Source of the DNA: Marinobacterium_D sp050908845 | GTDB lineage: Bacteria; Pseudomonadota; Gammaproteobacteria; Pseudomonadales; Balneatricaceae | Assembly (NCBI RefSeq): GCF_050908845.1 | Contig: NZ_CP194171.1 | Coordinates: 3,658,001 to 3,722,000, forward strand | DNA length: 64,000 nucleotides | Reading direction: 5' to 3' | In this document: positions 25,036 to 33,161 of the stretch, piece after piece | Layout: the number at the start of each line of letters is the position of its first letter | Numbering within the stretch: position 1 is the stretch's first letter | The notes under the pieces: model-generated | The model's input: only the letters and a program-made list of their open reading frames with translations | The model's database searches: none | Told to the model about the DNA's origin: nothing | Translations under genes and position numbers: made by a program

Positions 25036-25968
25036 ATGAGTAAGCCAACCCTTCTCGTTACCCGCCCTCTTCCCCAGGCGATGCTCGACGCACTCGGTCA
25101 GTTTGGCGAGGTTAAGATCGTGGACCTGACGGCCGCGTCGATCCCTGAAGGCGATATTATCGTTGCCACTCCACTGGATCCGATTAAGATCGAGGTGCTG
25201 GCAAAACTGCCGAAGTCGGTGCGCCTGATCGCCAATATCGGCATAGGCGTGGATCATGTGGACCTGGCCGCAGCCCGCGAACTGGGCATTGCTGTGAGTA
25301 ATACACCAGTAGTTACCGAAGATACCGCAGACCTGGCGATGGCACTGATGCTGGCAACCTGCCGCAAGCTGAGCGCCAGCGAACGTTACCTGCGCGCCGG
25401 CGACTGGGCTTCCGGCATGGGTCAGCTGGGTATCCGTGTTCACGGCAAGACCCTCGGCATCATCGGCATGGGTGCCATCGGTCAGGCGCTGGCACGCCGT
25501 GCCCAGGGGTTCGGCATGGAGATTATCTACTCCAGCCGCGGCCGCAAGCCCGAGGCGGAAGAGACGCTGAATGCCCGTTTCTGTGAAACCAAGGAGCAGT
25601 TACTGGCCGAAGCCGACATCGTTTCCCTCAACTGTGATCTCAACCCGAATACCCGCCACATCATCGATGCCGAGGCCCTGGGCAAGATGAAGCCTGGCGC
25701 AGTCCTGATCAACGCCGGTCGCGGCCCACTGGTCGATGAAGCGGCCCTGATCCAGGCGCTGGAGAGCGGTCATCTTGGCGGCGCAGGTCTCGATGTATAC
25801 GAGTTTGAGCCCCAGGTCAGCCCGGCGTTGACCGGCTTCGATAACGTTACCCTGCTGCCCCATATCGGCAGTGCCACCCAGGAGTGCCGCGCGGACATGG
25901 CGCGCCGGGTCTGCATGAATATCGCCACGTTTATCCAGCAAGGCACTCCCCAGGATTGCTGCAACTGA
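25036..25968 (+). CDS. D-isomer-specific 2-hydroxyacid dehydrogenase (glyoxylate/hydroxypyruvate reductase type)
   Basis: A 310-residue NAD(P)-dependent dehydrogenase. IANIGIGVDHVDLAAARELG and VTEDTADLAMALML are the substrate-domain signatures; LGIIGMGAIGQALARRA is the nucleotide motif. The catalytic set is Arg229 (INAGRGPLVDE), Glu near 256-258 (YEFEP) and His276 (LLPHIGSAT). It interconverts a 2-oxo acid and a D-2-hydroxy acid. With the FAD and FMN hydroxyacid dehydrogenases of this block it gives three independent ways of moving between 2-hydroxy and 2-oxo acids, which suggests a 2-hydroxy acid as central intermediate. Ribosome site AAAAAGGACAG. Confidence 0.9.
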   Translation: MSKPTLLVTRPLPQAMLDALGQFGEVKIVDLTAASIPEGDIIVATPLDPIKIEVLAKLPKSVRLIANIGIGVDHVDLAAARELGIAVSNTPVVTEDTADLAMALMLATCRKLSASERYLRAGDWASGMGQLGIRVHGKTLGIIGMGAIGQALARRAQGFGMEIIYSSRGRKPEAEETLNARFCETKEQLLAEADIVSLNCDLNPNTRHIIDAEALGKMKPGAVLINAGRGPLVDEAALIQALESGHLGGAGLDVYEFEPQVSPALTGFDNVTLLPHIGSATQECRADMARRVCMNIATFIQQGTPQDCCN

Positions 25969-26019
25969 TAGCGCCCAGTTCGAGCTGTCAGCAAAACTAA
26001 AATAAGAAAGGTCGGCCCC

Positions 26020-27174
26020 ATGAGTATTTTTAATGTAAACCCGGTCACAGTGGATGACTACCGACGCCTGGCCCGGCGCAGGCTGCCACGCTTTCTGTTC
26101 GACTATATCGACGGTGGCGCCAACGCCGAACAGACCCTGGCGGACAACGTCAACGACTTCGATCGCTACCGCCTCAAGCAGCGGGTGATGCGTAACGTCG
26201 ATAATGTGGATACCTCAACCACCCTCGCCGGTTTCGAGGCGGCAATGCCGCTGACACTGGCGCCGGTGGGTATGGCCGGCATGTTCGCCCGCCGTGGCGA
26301 AACCCAGGGCGCGCGAGCGGCTAACGCGAGCAGCATCCCCTTCACCTGCTCCACCCTCGGCATCTGCCCGGTGGAGGAGATTGTGCAGGCCACCGGCAAG
26401 CCGATCTGGTTTCAGCTCTACATGCTGCGTGATCGTGAGGTGGTGCAGTCACTGCTGAAACGCGCCGAGGCTGCCGGTGTAAACACCCTGGTGTTTACCG
26501 TGGATCTGCCGGTGCCCGGCAAACGCCTGCGCGACTTCCGCAACGGTATGTTGGGGACAAATATCTGCAGCAAGATATCCAAGGCTGCGCAGTTGCTCTA
26601 CAGCCCGCGCTGGATTATGGATGTGGGGATCAAGGGTAAGCCACACGTTATCGGCAACCTGAGCGAAGTGGTGCCCAATCCGGATGACCTGAACGAATAC
26701 AAGGCATTCATCGACAGTCAGTTCGACGCCAGCGTCACCTGGAAAGATATCGCCTGGCTCAGATCTATCTGGCCCGGTAAGCTGCTGATCAAGGGCGTGA
26801 TGGAGGTTGAGGACGCGCAGGCGGCGGTGGCGGCCGGTGCCGATGGCGTGATCGTCTCCAACCACGGTGGCCGCCAGCTGGACTCTGTCTCATCCAGCAT
26901 CGCCAAACTCCCCGCCATCGCTCAGGCCGTCGGCGACCAAACCGAGGTCTATATCGACAGCGGGATTCGCAACGGCATCGATGTGGTCAAGGCGATCGCC
27001 CTGGGTGCACGTGGCGTTTTGATCGGCCGCCCCTGGATCTATGCCATGGCCGGCGCCGGTGAACAGGGCGTCAGCGACCTGCTCAACACCTTCCAGAATG
27101 AGATCCGCACCGCCATGGCGCTGTTGGGTGTTAACCGTATCGAGGAGCTTACCCCGGACCTGATCGAAAGTTAG
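26020..27174 (+). CDS. FMN-dependent alpha-hydroxyacid dehydrogenase (LldD/glycolate-oxidase family)
   Basis: A 384-residue FMN TIM-barrel enzyme. It opens with VDDYRRLARRRLPRFLFDYI, followed by APVGMAGMF (FMN contact), FQLYMLRDREV, LLIKGVMEVEDAQ (Lys for the flavin N1), SNHGGRQLD (catalytic His282 and Arg) and DSGIRNGIDVVKAIALGA with GRPWIYAMAGAGEQG. It oxidises L-2-hydroxy acids such as L-lactate, glycolate or mandelate, and probably reduces quinone when membrane-bound. It is 51 bp behind the D-2-hydroxyacid dehydrogenase; enzymes of opposite stereochemistry side by side could racemise a hydroxy acid through the 2-oxo acid. Exact substrate unknown. Confidence 0.9.
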   Translation: MSIFNVNPVTVDDYRRLARRRLPRFLFDYIDGGANAEQTLADNVNDFDRYRLKQRVMRNVDNVDTSTTLAGFEAAMPLTLAPVGMAGMFARRGETQGARAANASSIPFTCSTLGICPVEEIVQATGKPIWFQLYMLRDREVVQSLLKRAEAAGVNTLVFTVDLPVPGKRLRDFRNGMLGTNICSKISKAAQLLYSPRWIMDVGIKGKPHVIGNLSEVVPNPDDLNEYKAFIDSQFDASVTWKDIAWLRSIWPGKLLIKGVMEVEDAQAAVAAGADGVIVSNHGGRQLDSVSSSIAKLPAIAQAVGDQTEVYIDSGIRNGIDVVKAIALGARGVLIGRPWIYAMAGAGEQGVSDLLNTFQNEIRTAMALLGVNRIEELTPDLIES

Positions 27175-27193
27175 TTGTTGGCCCTTCACAAAC

Positions 27194-27220
27194 TGGCAAG
27201 CCTGCTGCGTAAAAGGTCAA
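27194..27220 (+). promoter_or_regulatory. Proposed AraC-type operator pair before the cupin/SDR unit
   Basis: TGGCAA (27194-27199) and GGTCAA (27215-27220) start 21 bp apart, in CACAAACTGGCAAGC and CGTAAAAGGTCAAGT, close matches to the other sites. They end 66 bp before the ATG of the cupin gene, suggesting a separate promoter inside the gene string. Confidence 0.5.
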
Positions 27221-27285
27221 GTGCGCCACCGCGAGCCAACATAGATTAAACGGGTCACCCTAATAACAATAACGAGGCTTTAACC

Positions 27286-27804
27286 ATGACTCTGCCTACT
27301 GCCATTAACAAGCAGGACCGCCTGCTCTGCGTCCATACCGATGACATCGAGCCGGTTGATGTGGGTGCCGTTCTCCCGGGCCTTAAGGTATGGCCGCTGT
27401 ACCTGGACTCGGAGCAGGGTTACTGGATTCTGCGCGTACAGTTCCAGCCCGGCACCCGCCTGCCGATGCACTTCCATACCGGAACCGTGCACTTCTACCA
27501 GCTCAGCGGCACCTGGCACTATGCAGAACACCCCCGGGACATGCTGAAAGCGAACAGCTACCTGTACGAGCCGGGCGGTTCCATCCACACCTTCTGCGTG
27601 CCTGATGATGCCACCGAAGCAGCGGATGGCTTCATGGTGGTACAGGGCTCCAACGTCAACTTCACTCCGGACGGCGAGTTCGTCAACGTCATGGACGCGG
27701 GCTGGATCGAAGAGGTCATTATCGAGTGCTGCAAGGCGCAGGGTCGCCCACTGCCGCGCTACATCAAGCCGAAGGCCAAGGCGGGGTTCAGCGATGTCGA
27801 TTAA
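27286..27804 (+). CDS. Cupin of the 2,4'-dihydroxyacetophenone dioxygenase family
   Basis: A 172-residue single-domain cupin. The likely metal ligands are His62 and His64 (MHFHTG), Glu81 and His101 (GSIHTF); their spacing resembles the Fe ligands His76/His78/Glu96/His114 that I recall for characterised 2,4'-dihydroxyacetophenone dioxygenase. That enzyme cleaves the C-C bond between a carbonyl and a hydroxymethyl carbon to give two acids. Here the substrate could be another alpha-hydroxyketone, which would fit the surrounding alcohol and hydroxyacid enzymes. Its stop codon overlaps the start of the next SDR by 11 bp, implying translational coupling. A proposed operator pair lies just upstream. 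Confidence 0.8.
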   Translation: MTLPTAINKQDRLLCVHTDDIEPVDVGAVLPGLKVWPLYLDSEQGYWILRVQFQPGTRLPMHFHTGTVHFYQLSGTWHYAEHPRDMLKANSYLYEPGGSIHTFCVPDDATEAADGFMVVQGSNVNFTPDGEFVNVMDAGWIEEVIIECCKAQGRPLPRYIKPKAKAGFSDVD

Positions 27805-28585
27805 CCTGGACGGCAAGGTCGCTGTTATCACCGGCGCCGCCAGGGGTATAGGTGCGGAGCTGGCCAGAGACTTTGTTCAGCGTGGCGCCAAGGTACTGCT
27901 GACCGATATCGCCGAGGAAGCCGGCAAGGCAACGGCCGCCGCCCTGGGCGACAACGCTGCCTTCGCCCAGCAGGACGTCAGCGATGAAGCGGGCTGGCCC
28001 GGGGTGTTTGATCAGTGTGAAGCCCATTTCGGCAAAGCCGATATCCTGATCAACAACGCGGGGATCGAAGTCACCTCGTTTATCACCGAGTGCAAACTGG
28101 ATGAGTTCCGCAAACTGCTGGATGTGAATGTGGGCGGCGTTTTCCTTGGCATCAAGCACGGCATGCAGCGGATGAGTGCAGCCAACGGTGGCAAGGGCGG
28201 CGCCATCCTCAACCTGTCTTCCATGTCACATGTGATCGCCGGAGCCTGCTTTGGCCCCTATGGCGCCACCAAGTCCGCCGTCGACAAGCTGACCAAGGTC
28301 GCTGCCGTCGAGGCCGGTTTGCTCGATGCCAAGATCCGCGTCAACTGCCTCTATCCGGGTATCATCGACACCGGCATGCAGGACAAGCTCGGCCAGGACC
28401 TGCTCAACCTGGGCCTGTTCCCGGACGCCCAGGCACTGCAGGAATACATCATCGGCCGTACCCCGTTGAAACGCACCGGTACGCCTGAAGATGTGGCCAA
28501 AGCGGCGGCCTACCTGTGCAGTGACGAGGCTGAATTTATTACCGGTGTCGGCATGAGCGTCGACGGCGGTATGGCACTGGGCTGA
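27794..28585 (+). CDS. SDR-family oxidoreductase (first of the intact pair)
   Basis: A 263-residue classical SDR. Cofactor motif TGAARGIG follows KVAVI, NNAG is present, and the active site has Ser in LNLSSMSH and Tyr/Lys in YGATKSAV. The C-terminus is FITGVGMSVDGGMALG. The ATG at 27794 lies inside the cupin gene's end, with AGGCGGGGTTCAGCG as ribosome site; the open frame reaches further upstream but that part is the cupin in another frame. It probably oxidises or reduces an alcohol/ketone of the pathway with NAD(P). A 3' fragment of a near-paralogue is preserved at 12232-12399. Confidence 0.87.
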   Translation: MSINLDGKVAVITGAARGIGAELARDFVQRGAKVLLTDIAEEAGKATAAALGDNAAFAQQDVSDEAGWPGVFDQCEAHFGKADILINNAGIEVTSFITECKLDEFRKLLDVNVGGVFLGIKHGMQRMSAANGGKGGAILNLSSMSHVIAGACFGPYGATKSAVDKLTKVAAVEAGLLDAKIRVNCLYPGIIDTGMQDKLGQDLLNLGLFPDAQALQEYIIGRTPLKRTGTPEDVAKAAAYLCSDEAEFITGVGMSVDGGMALG

Positions 28586-28601
28586 CAGGGAGGTAAAGAA
28601 G

Positions 28602-29369
28602 ATGAGCCAACAAGTCGCACTGATCACTGGCGGCGCGTCCGGGATCGGACTGGCCGCCGCGAAAGCACTGGCCCACGCCGGATTTCATGTGGTCATCGCC
28701 GATATTCAAACCGCTGCCGCGGAAGCAGCGGTGGGACAGTTACGCTCGGAACAGCTGTCGGCATCGGCGGTTACCCTGGATGTCAGCAATGAGGACGCCT
28801 GGCGCGCCGCCATCGACAGCGTCGAGAAAGACCTCGGACGCCTGGATGTGCTGGTCAACAATGCCGGCCTGGGTGAAGGCGGTACGCTGGCGTCGACGAC
28901 ACTGAAGGCCTTCAACCGGGTGATGGCGGTCAACGTGAATGGCGTATTCCTGGGGTGCAAGTACGGGATTCCGCTGATGGAGCGTTCCGGTGGCGGGTCG
29001 GTCATCAACGTAAGCTCCATCTTCGGCATCGTATCGGACCAGCTCACGCTGGCCTACTCCGCCTCCAAGGGTGCGGTGCGGACGCTGACCAAGTCGCTGG
29101 CGCTGGACTGCGCCGATCGCGGCAACGGCGTACGGGTCAACTCCATCCATCCCGGCTTTATTGAAACCCCGATGGTGATGAATGCCGCGGCGGCCACACC
29201 CGCGGAAGTGATCGATCCCTATGTAGCAAGAACCGTCGGGCAGACGCCCATGGGCCGGTTTGGTCAGCCGGATGAGCTGGGTGATGTGATCGCCTTCCTG
29301 GCCTCTGATGCATCGCGCTTTATGACCGGCTCGGAAGTCACCGTGGATGGCGGCTTTACCGCGCGCTAG
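28602..29369 (+). CDS. SDR-family oxidoreductase (second of the intact pair)
   Basis: A 255-residue classical SDR with TGGASGIG (cofactor), VNNAG, active-site Ser in NVSSIFG and Tyr/Lys in YSASKGAV, ending TGSEVTVDGGFTAR. It starts 16 bp behind the preceding SDR with ribosome site GGGAGGTAAAG and is the last gene before a hairpin terminator. Its C-terminal 25 residues are identical to those of the deleted copy at 12030-12203, showing a duplication of the pair within this block. Substrate unknown; two different SDRs in tandem might act on consecutive or stereochemically distinct alcohols. Confidence 0.87.
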   Translation: MSQQVALITGGASGIGLAAAKALAHAGFHVVIADIQTAAAEAAVGQLRSEQLSASAVTLDVSNEDAWRAAIDSVEKDLGRLDVLVNNAGLGEGGTLASTTLKAFNRVMAVNVNGVFLGCKYGIPLMERSGGGSVINVSSIFGIVSDQLTLAYSASKGAVRTLTKSLALDCADRGNGVRVNSIHPGFIETPMVMNAAAATPAEVIDPYVARTVGQTPMGRFGQPDELGDVIAFLASDASRFMTGSEVTVDGGFTAR

Positions 29370-29377
29370 TAAGTAGC

Positions 29378-29418
29378 AGCGGCCAGCTACCTGCCAAAGG
29401 TACCGGCCGCTCCAATTT
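29378..29418 (+). terminator. Hairpin ending the catabolic block
   Basis: AGCGGCC (29378-29384) pairs with GGCCGCT (29405-29411), extended inside by TACC/GGTA; CCAATTTT follows. It begins nine bp past the last SDR stop. Confidence 0.6.
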
Positions 29419-29609
29419 TCTGAATTCTTACACTGCCTCCGAACTCCCTGACCGAAAACTCCCTCTTCGCGTCATTAAAACCCTTTGGCCCAACGACATA
29501 TCTCGATATTGTGGATACTTTTCGGGAGCTAACCTTTGCTGGCCAGGCCAACGGCTAACAGAGCAACCGCCTCTTTAAATCCACCAGCGCGGCGACGTTC
29601 GAACTATCC

Positions 29610-30311
29610 ATGCACACTGATCGACTGGTAACGACACACTTGCTCAACACCTGGGTTAGCTATGGCCAGTGGCTGGCGATCCTCACCATGACGCTTGAGC
29701 ATAGTTTTCGCTTCGTCTGGCCCGATTCCGCCTTCACGCCCTGGGCGCAGTCGGCGGGGCGTACCGCCTTCCCGCTCTTTGCGGCCATCATGGCCTGGCA
29801 CCTTGTGCATAACAGCCGCCAGCCCTTCACCTATGGACTGCGGGTATTGCTGATCGGGGCGGTCAGTCAGGTCCCTTACGGCCTGATCGTTACAACCGGG
29901 AAGCTCAATGTCTGTTTTACCCTGGCGCTGGGGCTGCTCGCGGTGGTTGCCTTCGACAGGCTGGAGAAACAGAGCATCAAGGGAATCGGCGCGGCGGCTC
30001 TGCTGGCGCTGGCCATGCTGGTTGAACCCTACCTTGAATACGGGCTTTGGGGTCTGCTGCTCGTTCCTGCCTTTGTACTGGGCTTTCGTTATCCAGAGCA
30101 CTTTGTCAGCCTGCTACCCGCCCTGGTCTTCTGCGCACTGATTAACAGGCTTGAGCTGTCCATTGCGATCAGCTTTGCCACCGGCTGCGCAATTTTTTCC
30201 GTATCCAGGCTCAGCCTGGACAACCTGCCGCAACCAGGCCTGCCGCGCTGGCTGCGCCTCTCCTGGTATCCGCTGCACCTGGGCGCCATAGCGGTGGTTG
30301 TTTCGGTTTAG
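29610..30311 (+). CDS. TraX-family integral membrane protein
   Basis: A 233-residue protein with about seven hydrophobic segments and the TraX pattern: an early LAILTMTLEH segment, AGRTAFPLFAAIMAWHLVH, QVPYGLIV, and a C-terminal WYPLHLGAI. TraX of F-type plasmids is linked to pilin acetylation, but most chromosomal members are uncharacterised and are not signs of conjugation; no tra genes are nearby. Start taken as ATG 29610; the upstream region lacks a strong ribosome site. It stands alone between the catabolic terminator and the diguanylate cyclase. Confidence 0.72.
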   Translation: MHTDRLVTTHLLNTWVSYGQWLAILTMTLEHSFRFVWPDSAFTPWAQSAGRTAFPLFAAIMAWHLVHNSRQPFTYGLRVLLIGAVSQVPYGLIVTTGKLNVCFTLALGLLAVVAFDRLEKQSIKGIGAAALLALAMLVEPYLEYGLWGLLLVPAFVLGFRYPEHFVSLLPALVFCALINRLELSIAISFATGCAIFSVSRLSLDNLPQPGLPRWLRLSWYPLHLGAIAVVVSV

Positions 30312-30495
30312 CCTCTCCAGCCGACCGACCCATCCAATCAACAGGGGCGCAGTCGCATTATGTCGAATACCGAAATAAAGAGTGCGGTAACTGGTTCACC
30401 AACGCCCCTGTGTTATATTCGCATCCTATAATGTACTAATCGTTCGACCCGGTCGGACCCGAGATGATTAAACGTCATTCAAGGAGTGGCTTCGG

Positions 30496-32358
30496 TTGAG
30501 AGTGGGTCACATTGAGCAGAGCCGGACGCGAGTCATCACCGTCTCCGTCATCGGCATCTTTGTCACCGGTACGCTGATCGGCCTGGCCAGCGCCCTACCG
30601 AACTATTTCTCTTCCAAGCGGAAGCTGGCACAGTTCAATGCGATGCATGTGGAGTCTATCGCCGGTACTGTGGACAGCCAGATGTCGCGTTACCTCGACA
30701 TCGCCCGGCAGACGGCCAGCCGCAGTGAAATTCGCAAACGTCTGGAACTGTATGCAAACGGCGCGCTGGATTACGCGGCGGTAACCGATTACAGCAGTCC
30801 TCGCCTGGGCGAAGCCTTTCGCAAGCTACCAGACCTGGTCGCCGCTCTCCGCCTTGGCCCCGCACAGGAAGTGATTTTTTCGACCCGCCCGGATACACCT
30901 ATCCAGCCCCGGCAGGGAAACCCGTTGCAGCTTTTGCCCTCCCCCGACGGCCTCGCCGAGACAAGCCACTGGCTGCTGCAGGCTCGCACAAGCATCTCTA
31001 CCCCCGACGGCCAGCAGACGATAGGATCAGATGTACTGTATTTCGCTGCTTCAGGGCTAAACCATCAGCTCAGCCTGTCTCACCAGTTTGGCACAGAAGC
31101 CCAGCTCTACCTGCTGGACCGCAGAAGCGATCAACTGCTCGCATCCGATGGCGATTTTTTACACGCCAGGGGATTGCCGGACGCGCTGGCTCAGAAGCTT
31201 GCCGACAATGCCGGAGGCAAAGCCAAACGGCTGTACTACCAGGGCGAGCAGGGTTCCCAAGTCGTGTTTTATCGCCCTCTGACAACGTTCGATGGTGCGC
31301 TGATACTGGCGCTGCCGGAAAGAGTACTCTACGCCCCTGCACTGAAAGACCTGTTTGCCATCGGCCTGCTCACCCTGCTGATGATGCTGATAGCGGCACT
31401 GCTGACCCGCCATGCACTGAAGCCTCTTATGGGCCGAATCATTACCCAGTCGAAGGCACTGGAGGAATCCAACGCCGAACTGCGGATGGCCGCCAGCGTC
31501 TTCGAGAATACTCAGGAAGCGATCGTACTGACCGATCGCGACTTGAATATCCTGCGCATCAACAAGGCATTCTCTGACATTCTCGGTTACGGCCCGGACG
31601 AAGTAACGGGTAAGAGCCTGAGTGCGTTGTTTGAGCCTGAATATCGCGACCAACATACGTTAGAGGCGTTATCCGAACACCTGGCACGAGACAATGCCTG
31701 GCAGGGCGAGGTCTGGTACCAACGCCCCGACAATATCAAGGTTCCCGCATTACAGACCATCAGCGCTGTACGCGATGAATCGGCGCTCATCGTGAGCCTG
31801 ATCCATATTTTTAACGACATCTCCGAACATAAGGCCAGCGAACGGCGTATTAAGCGACTGGCCGAATACGACTCACTGACCGGCCTCGCCAACCGAAGCA
31901 CGTTACTCCAGAGCACCAGCGCCGCACTGCTCGAAGCTAAAGCGAAAAACGCGCCTCTGGCCGCACTGTTTCTGGATCTGGATAAGTTCAAACCTGTCAA
32001 TGACACCCTGGGCCACCACATCGGCGATGAAGTTCTCAAAGCCGTCGCAGGGCGTATTGCCAACTCAGTGCGTAAAAATGATCTGATTGGCCGACTCGGC
32101 GGCGACGAATTTCTGGTGCTGCTGAAAGGTCCGCATGTACGCGAGGACGCAGGCATCGTCGCCCAGAAGCTGATCGAACAGCTCTCTCTGCCCTTCCAGA
32201 TTGAGGAGCACAAGATCGAGGTCGGCGCCTCTGTGGGTATCGCCTTTTTCCCTGACGATGCAGACAGCAGCGAAAAGCTGATTAGCCTGGCGGACAAGGC
32301 GATGTACAGTGCTAAACACGCGGGCGGTATGACTTTCCGCTATGTCGATACGGACTGA
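30496..32358 (+). CDS. Membrane-bound PAS-GGDEF diguanylate cyclase
   Basis: A 620-residue sensor enzyme started by TTG at 30496, nine bases after AAGGAG. TM1 (about 13-36) and TM2 (about 287-306) bracket a periplasmic sensor domain of roughly 250 residues (double-Cache-like by layout). A PAS domain (from MAASVFENTQEAIVLTD, about 331-445) and a GGDEF domain (ASERRIKRLAEYDSLTG onward) follow. The active-site loop RLGGDEF is intact, so it should synthesise c-di-GMP. The I-site RxxD is not clear upstream of the loop, so product inhibition may be absent. The signal is unknown. Confidence 0.88.
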   Translation: MRVGHIEQSRTRVITVSVIGIFVTGTLIGLASALPNYFSSKRKLAQFNAMHVESIAGTVDSQMSRYLDIARQTASRSEIRKRLELYANGALDYAAVTDYSSPRLGEAFRKLPDLVAALRLGPAQEVIFSTRPDTPIQPRQGNPLQLLPSPDGLAETSHWLLQARTSISTPDGQQTIGSDVLYFAASGLNHQLSLSHQFGTEAQLYLLDRRSDQLLASDGDFLHARGLPDALAQKLADNAGGKAKRLYYQGEQGSQVVFYRPLTTFDGALILALPERVLYAPALKDLFAIGLLTLLMMLIAALLTRHALKPLMGRIITQSKALEESNAELRMAASVFENTQEAIVLTDRDLNILRINKAFSDILGYGPDEVTGKSLSALFEPEYRDQHTLEALSEHLARDNAWQGEVWYQRPDNIKVPALQTISAVRDESALIVSLIHIFNDISEHKASERRIKRLAEYDSLTGLANRSTLLQSTSAALLEAKAKNAPLAALFLDLDKFKPVNDTLGHHIGDEVLKAVAGRIANSVRKNDLIGRLGGDEFLVLLKGPHVREDAGIVAQKLIEQLSLPFQIEEHKIEVGASVGIAFFPDDADSSEKLISLADKAMYSAKHAGGMTFRYVDTD

Positions 32359-32447
32359 CGTGTAGCTGCCGTCTTCTTGAACTCAGGGTAACCTGCCCAA
32401 CGCCGGTATTATGACTTCGCCGAGGCACCAGCTTCGCTGTCTCTGAG

Positions 32448-32526
32448 TGCTAACGGCTGCGGGCTCAATCGATCGACGCTAAATGAATCCACGCACAACG
32501 CTCCTTTGGGATCGCACTTGTTCACT
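32448..32526 (-). other. Probable attC site 4 (degenerate) of the cassette array
   Basis: Read on the minus strand it begins AGTGAACAAGTGCGATC and ends GCAGCCGTTAGCA, so R'' is AGTGAAC and R' is GTTAGCA. The AACAAGTGC run equals that of attC site 2. The stop codon TGA of the gene at 32522-32932 falls inside R'', exactly as at the other sites. R''/R' complementarity is partial, so this site may be decayed. Confidence 0.5.
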
Positions 32527-32932
32527 TTAGTGGCAAAACACCGAAGTGCTTCCCCATGCTGGCACAGTACTTGGTCCATTCCATATTCTCACTGAAATTA
32601 GCCAGAAAACTGAAATCGGACGAATCGAACCAACGCTCAGCCCAATACAGCCGCTTATCCGCATAGGTATGCGCTATGAACTGTTCAGGGTTCGCTCTGC
32701 CCTCCGATTCGGCACGAAGAACGGCATGGGCCTTAAACTCAGACGATGCTGCTAGCATCTGCTGGATCTGATTCTCCGGCTTACCTCGGTAACCCGCTGA
32801 CTCGGCCAGAACATCGTATATCGCTGAACACTCCGCCATGCTGACCGAGATATCCTGAGCCGCAGCTCGGTCAGCGGAGTAAGCCAGCAATACGGGTAGC
32901 AAAAGGTACTTGTATTTCGCCGGTCGAGTCAT
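32522..32932 (-). CDS. Exported orphan protein, probable cassette gene
   Basis: A 136-residue protein with an N-terminal signal peptide (KYKYLLLPVLLAYSADRAAA, cut before QDISV). The mature part is helical and contains two Cys (AECSAIYD and WTKYCASMG), which may form a disulfide in the periplasm. No family was recognised. Its stop codon lies inside the R'' box of attC-like site 4, the geometry expected of an integron cassette gene. Start ATG at 32932. Confidence 0.65.
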   Translation of the reverse strand: MTRPAKYKYLLLPVLLAYSADRAAAQDISVSMAECSAIYDVLAESAGYRGKPENQIQQMLAASSEFKAHAVLRAESEGRANPEQFIAHTYADKRLYWAERWFDSSDFSFLANFSENMEWTKYCASMGKHFGVLPLK

Positions 32933-33161
32933 GTTCTTATCAAATCAAAGGGATTAATGCCTCAGATATGAACACAGTTAAGTAATGTCTGAAAGGGGCG
33001 ACCTCTCTCGCCAGAGGGCCAGGGAAGTCAACAACGGGCACATTGCGGTCATTAGAAAGATATGGAGCTAACTTTACTCATCGCCCTAAAGTCGACATGC
33101 ACATCAGTTCTAAAGTGCTATTCTTAAACCAAATCTCAATTTATATTTAAGTGTATTATTA

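Noticed and set aside
27605..27793. N-terminal extension of the SDR at 27794 into the cupin gene
   Set aside because: The extra codons are the cupin gene read in another frame and do not resemble SDR sequence.
29610..30311. TraX-like gene as evidence of a conjugative element
   Set aside because: No other transfer, relaxase or mobility gene is nearby; chromosomal TraX-like proteins are common.
33066..33113. Further attC-like site beginning AGCTAAC at 33066
   Set aside because: No convincing partner box was found within 150 bp; GTTCTAA at 33107 does not fit the GTTRRRY pattern.
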